Part shown: positions 5,887 through 6,375 of the stretch, piece by piece
Layout of the letters: the number at the start of each line of letters is the position of its first letter
How positions within the stretch are numbered: position 1 is the first letter of the stretch
NCBI GenBank assembly: GCA_944391635.1
Contig: CALXUL010000298.1
Coordinates: 1 to 6,375, forward strand
Length of the DNA: 6,375 nt
DNA from: an uncultured Clostridia bacterium
GTDB lineage: Bacteria > Bacillota > Clostridia > UBA1381
Reading direction: 5' to 3'
Made by a program: the position numbers and the translations under genes
The notes under the pieces: model-generated
The model's input: the letters and a program-made list of their open reading frames with translations, nothing else
Told to the model about the DNA's origin: nothing
The model's database searches: none

Positions 5887-6375
5887 TAAATTTTACCCGG
5901 ATTACCGGTTTGATACGGTTCAGGATATTCCTGACGAATTCTTTTATGAGAATAATATAAGATTTGCAATACTTGATATAGATAATACGCTTGTTGCGTA
6001 TACATCACCAAAACCTGACAAGAAGGCGCTTGCATTTTTAGAACGCCTTGACGGCTTGGGGATAAAAATATGTTTTGTATCAAATAATCACAGGGACAGA
6101 GTTGAAAGCTTTTGCATAGGACTTGATTATCCCTATATTTTTGATGCAAGAAAGCCGCTGGTTTTTAAACTAAGACGCGCGATGAAAGCGGCAGGCGTCG
6201 GGAAAGAAAATACCGTTTTAATAGGCGATCAAATATTTACCGATGTTTATGCTGCAAACAGAGCAGGTGTATTATCGGTTATGGTAAATCCGATTGAAGC
6301 AAAGGAAACGCCGTTTTTTGGATTTAAGCGCGCAATGGAACGCGTGGTAATGAGAAAATATAACAGAGGAAGTGA
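5879..6375 (+). CDS. yqeG: YqeG family HAD-IIIA phosphatase, 3' end outside window
   Basis: A cytoplasmic HAD-superfamily protein of the YqeG type, a conserved Firmicute family whose substrate is not well established. All four HAD motifs are present: DIDNT (33-37) with nucleophile Asp33 and acid/base Asp35, SNN (68-70), ARKP with Lys92, and GDQIFTD (116-122). The ARKP and GDQxxTD stretches are particularly characteristic of YqeG. The 165 codons visible are close to the full length of about 170 residues in Bacillus, so the stop should lie just past the edge. GTG 5879 is preferred because of its ribosome site and because the N-terminus then matches YqeG; ATG 5855 would add eight residues. It overlaps the DUF2264 gene by 8 bp, with no room for a promoter of its own directly upstream. 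AGAGGAAGTGA at the window edge could be the ribosome site of a following gene. Confidence 0.9.
   Translation, partial: MFDKFYPDYRFDTVQDIPDEFFYENNIRFAILDIDNTLVAYTSPKPDKKALAFLERLDGLGIKICFVSNNHRDRVESFCIGLDYPYIFDARKPLVFKLRRAMKAAGVGKENTVLIGDQIFTDVYAANRAGVLSVMVNPIEAKETPFFGFKRAMERVVMRKYNRGS

Noticed and set aside
5811..6149. 112-codon minus-strand open frame across the DUF2264-yqeG junction
   Set aside because: It is antisense to two recognised genes, including conserved HAD motifs, and resembles no known protein.
1..6375. A defence island or other new multi-gene system
   Set aside because: The five genes belong to ordinary families on separate or weakly linked transcription units, and there is no reverse transcriptase, nuclease, repeat array or structured RNA to support such a claim.

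Overview
This window looks like a chromosomal segment of a low-to-mid GC, Gram-positive Firmicute, most likely an anaerobic gut-type clostridium. The basis is the gene content (a ClpE-type Hsp100 with an N-terminal zinc finger, a G5 plus M23 cell-wall peptidase, a YqeG-family HAD phosphatase), purine-rich Shine-Dalgarno sites, AT-rich intergenic DNA with sigma-A-like promoters, and frequent ATA and AGA codons. Genus cannot be fixed from the sequence. There is no sign of a mobile element, CRISPR array, tRNA or rRNA.

Layout. Positions 1-1866 (minus strand) hold most of a ClpE-like AAA+ unfoldase whose C-terminus lies beyond the left edge. A 328-bp AT-rich divergent intergenic region follows. 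It carries a promoter for each direction and an exact 24-bp direct repeat placed on either side of the plus-strand promoter. Positions 2195-3349 (plus) encode a secreted or envelope G5/M23 peptidoglycan hydrolase that ends in a strong stem-loop terminator. This terminator probably also serves the convergent gene at 3446-4009 (minus), a small FMN-type nitroreductase. A 167-bp divergent region with two back-to-back promoters separates the nitroreductase from 4177-5886 (plus), a DUF2264-family protein related to glycoside hydrolases. The last gene, 5879 to the right edge (plus), is a yqeG-type HAD phosphatase that overlaps the DUF2264 stop by 8 bp and is likely translationally coupled to it.

The genes do not form one recognisable pathway. 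They are three or four transcription units: protein quality control, cell-wall remodelling, redox/flavin metabolism, and a carbohydrate-active protein paired with a housekeeping phosphatase. The points most worth a second look are the repeated TTTTGTAA-containing elements around the peptidase promoter and the overlapping pairing of a cytoplasmic DUF2264 protein with YqeG. I do not see convincing evidence for a new multi-gene system.
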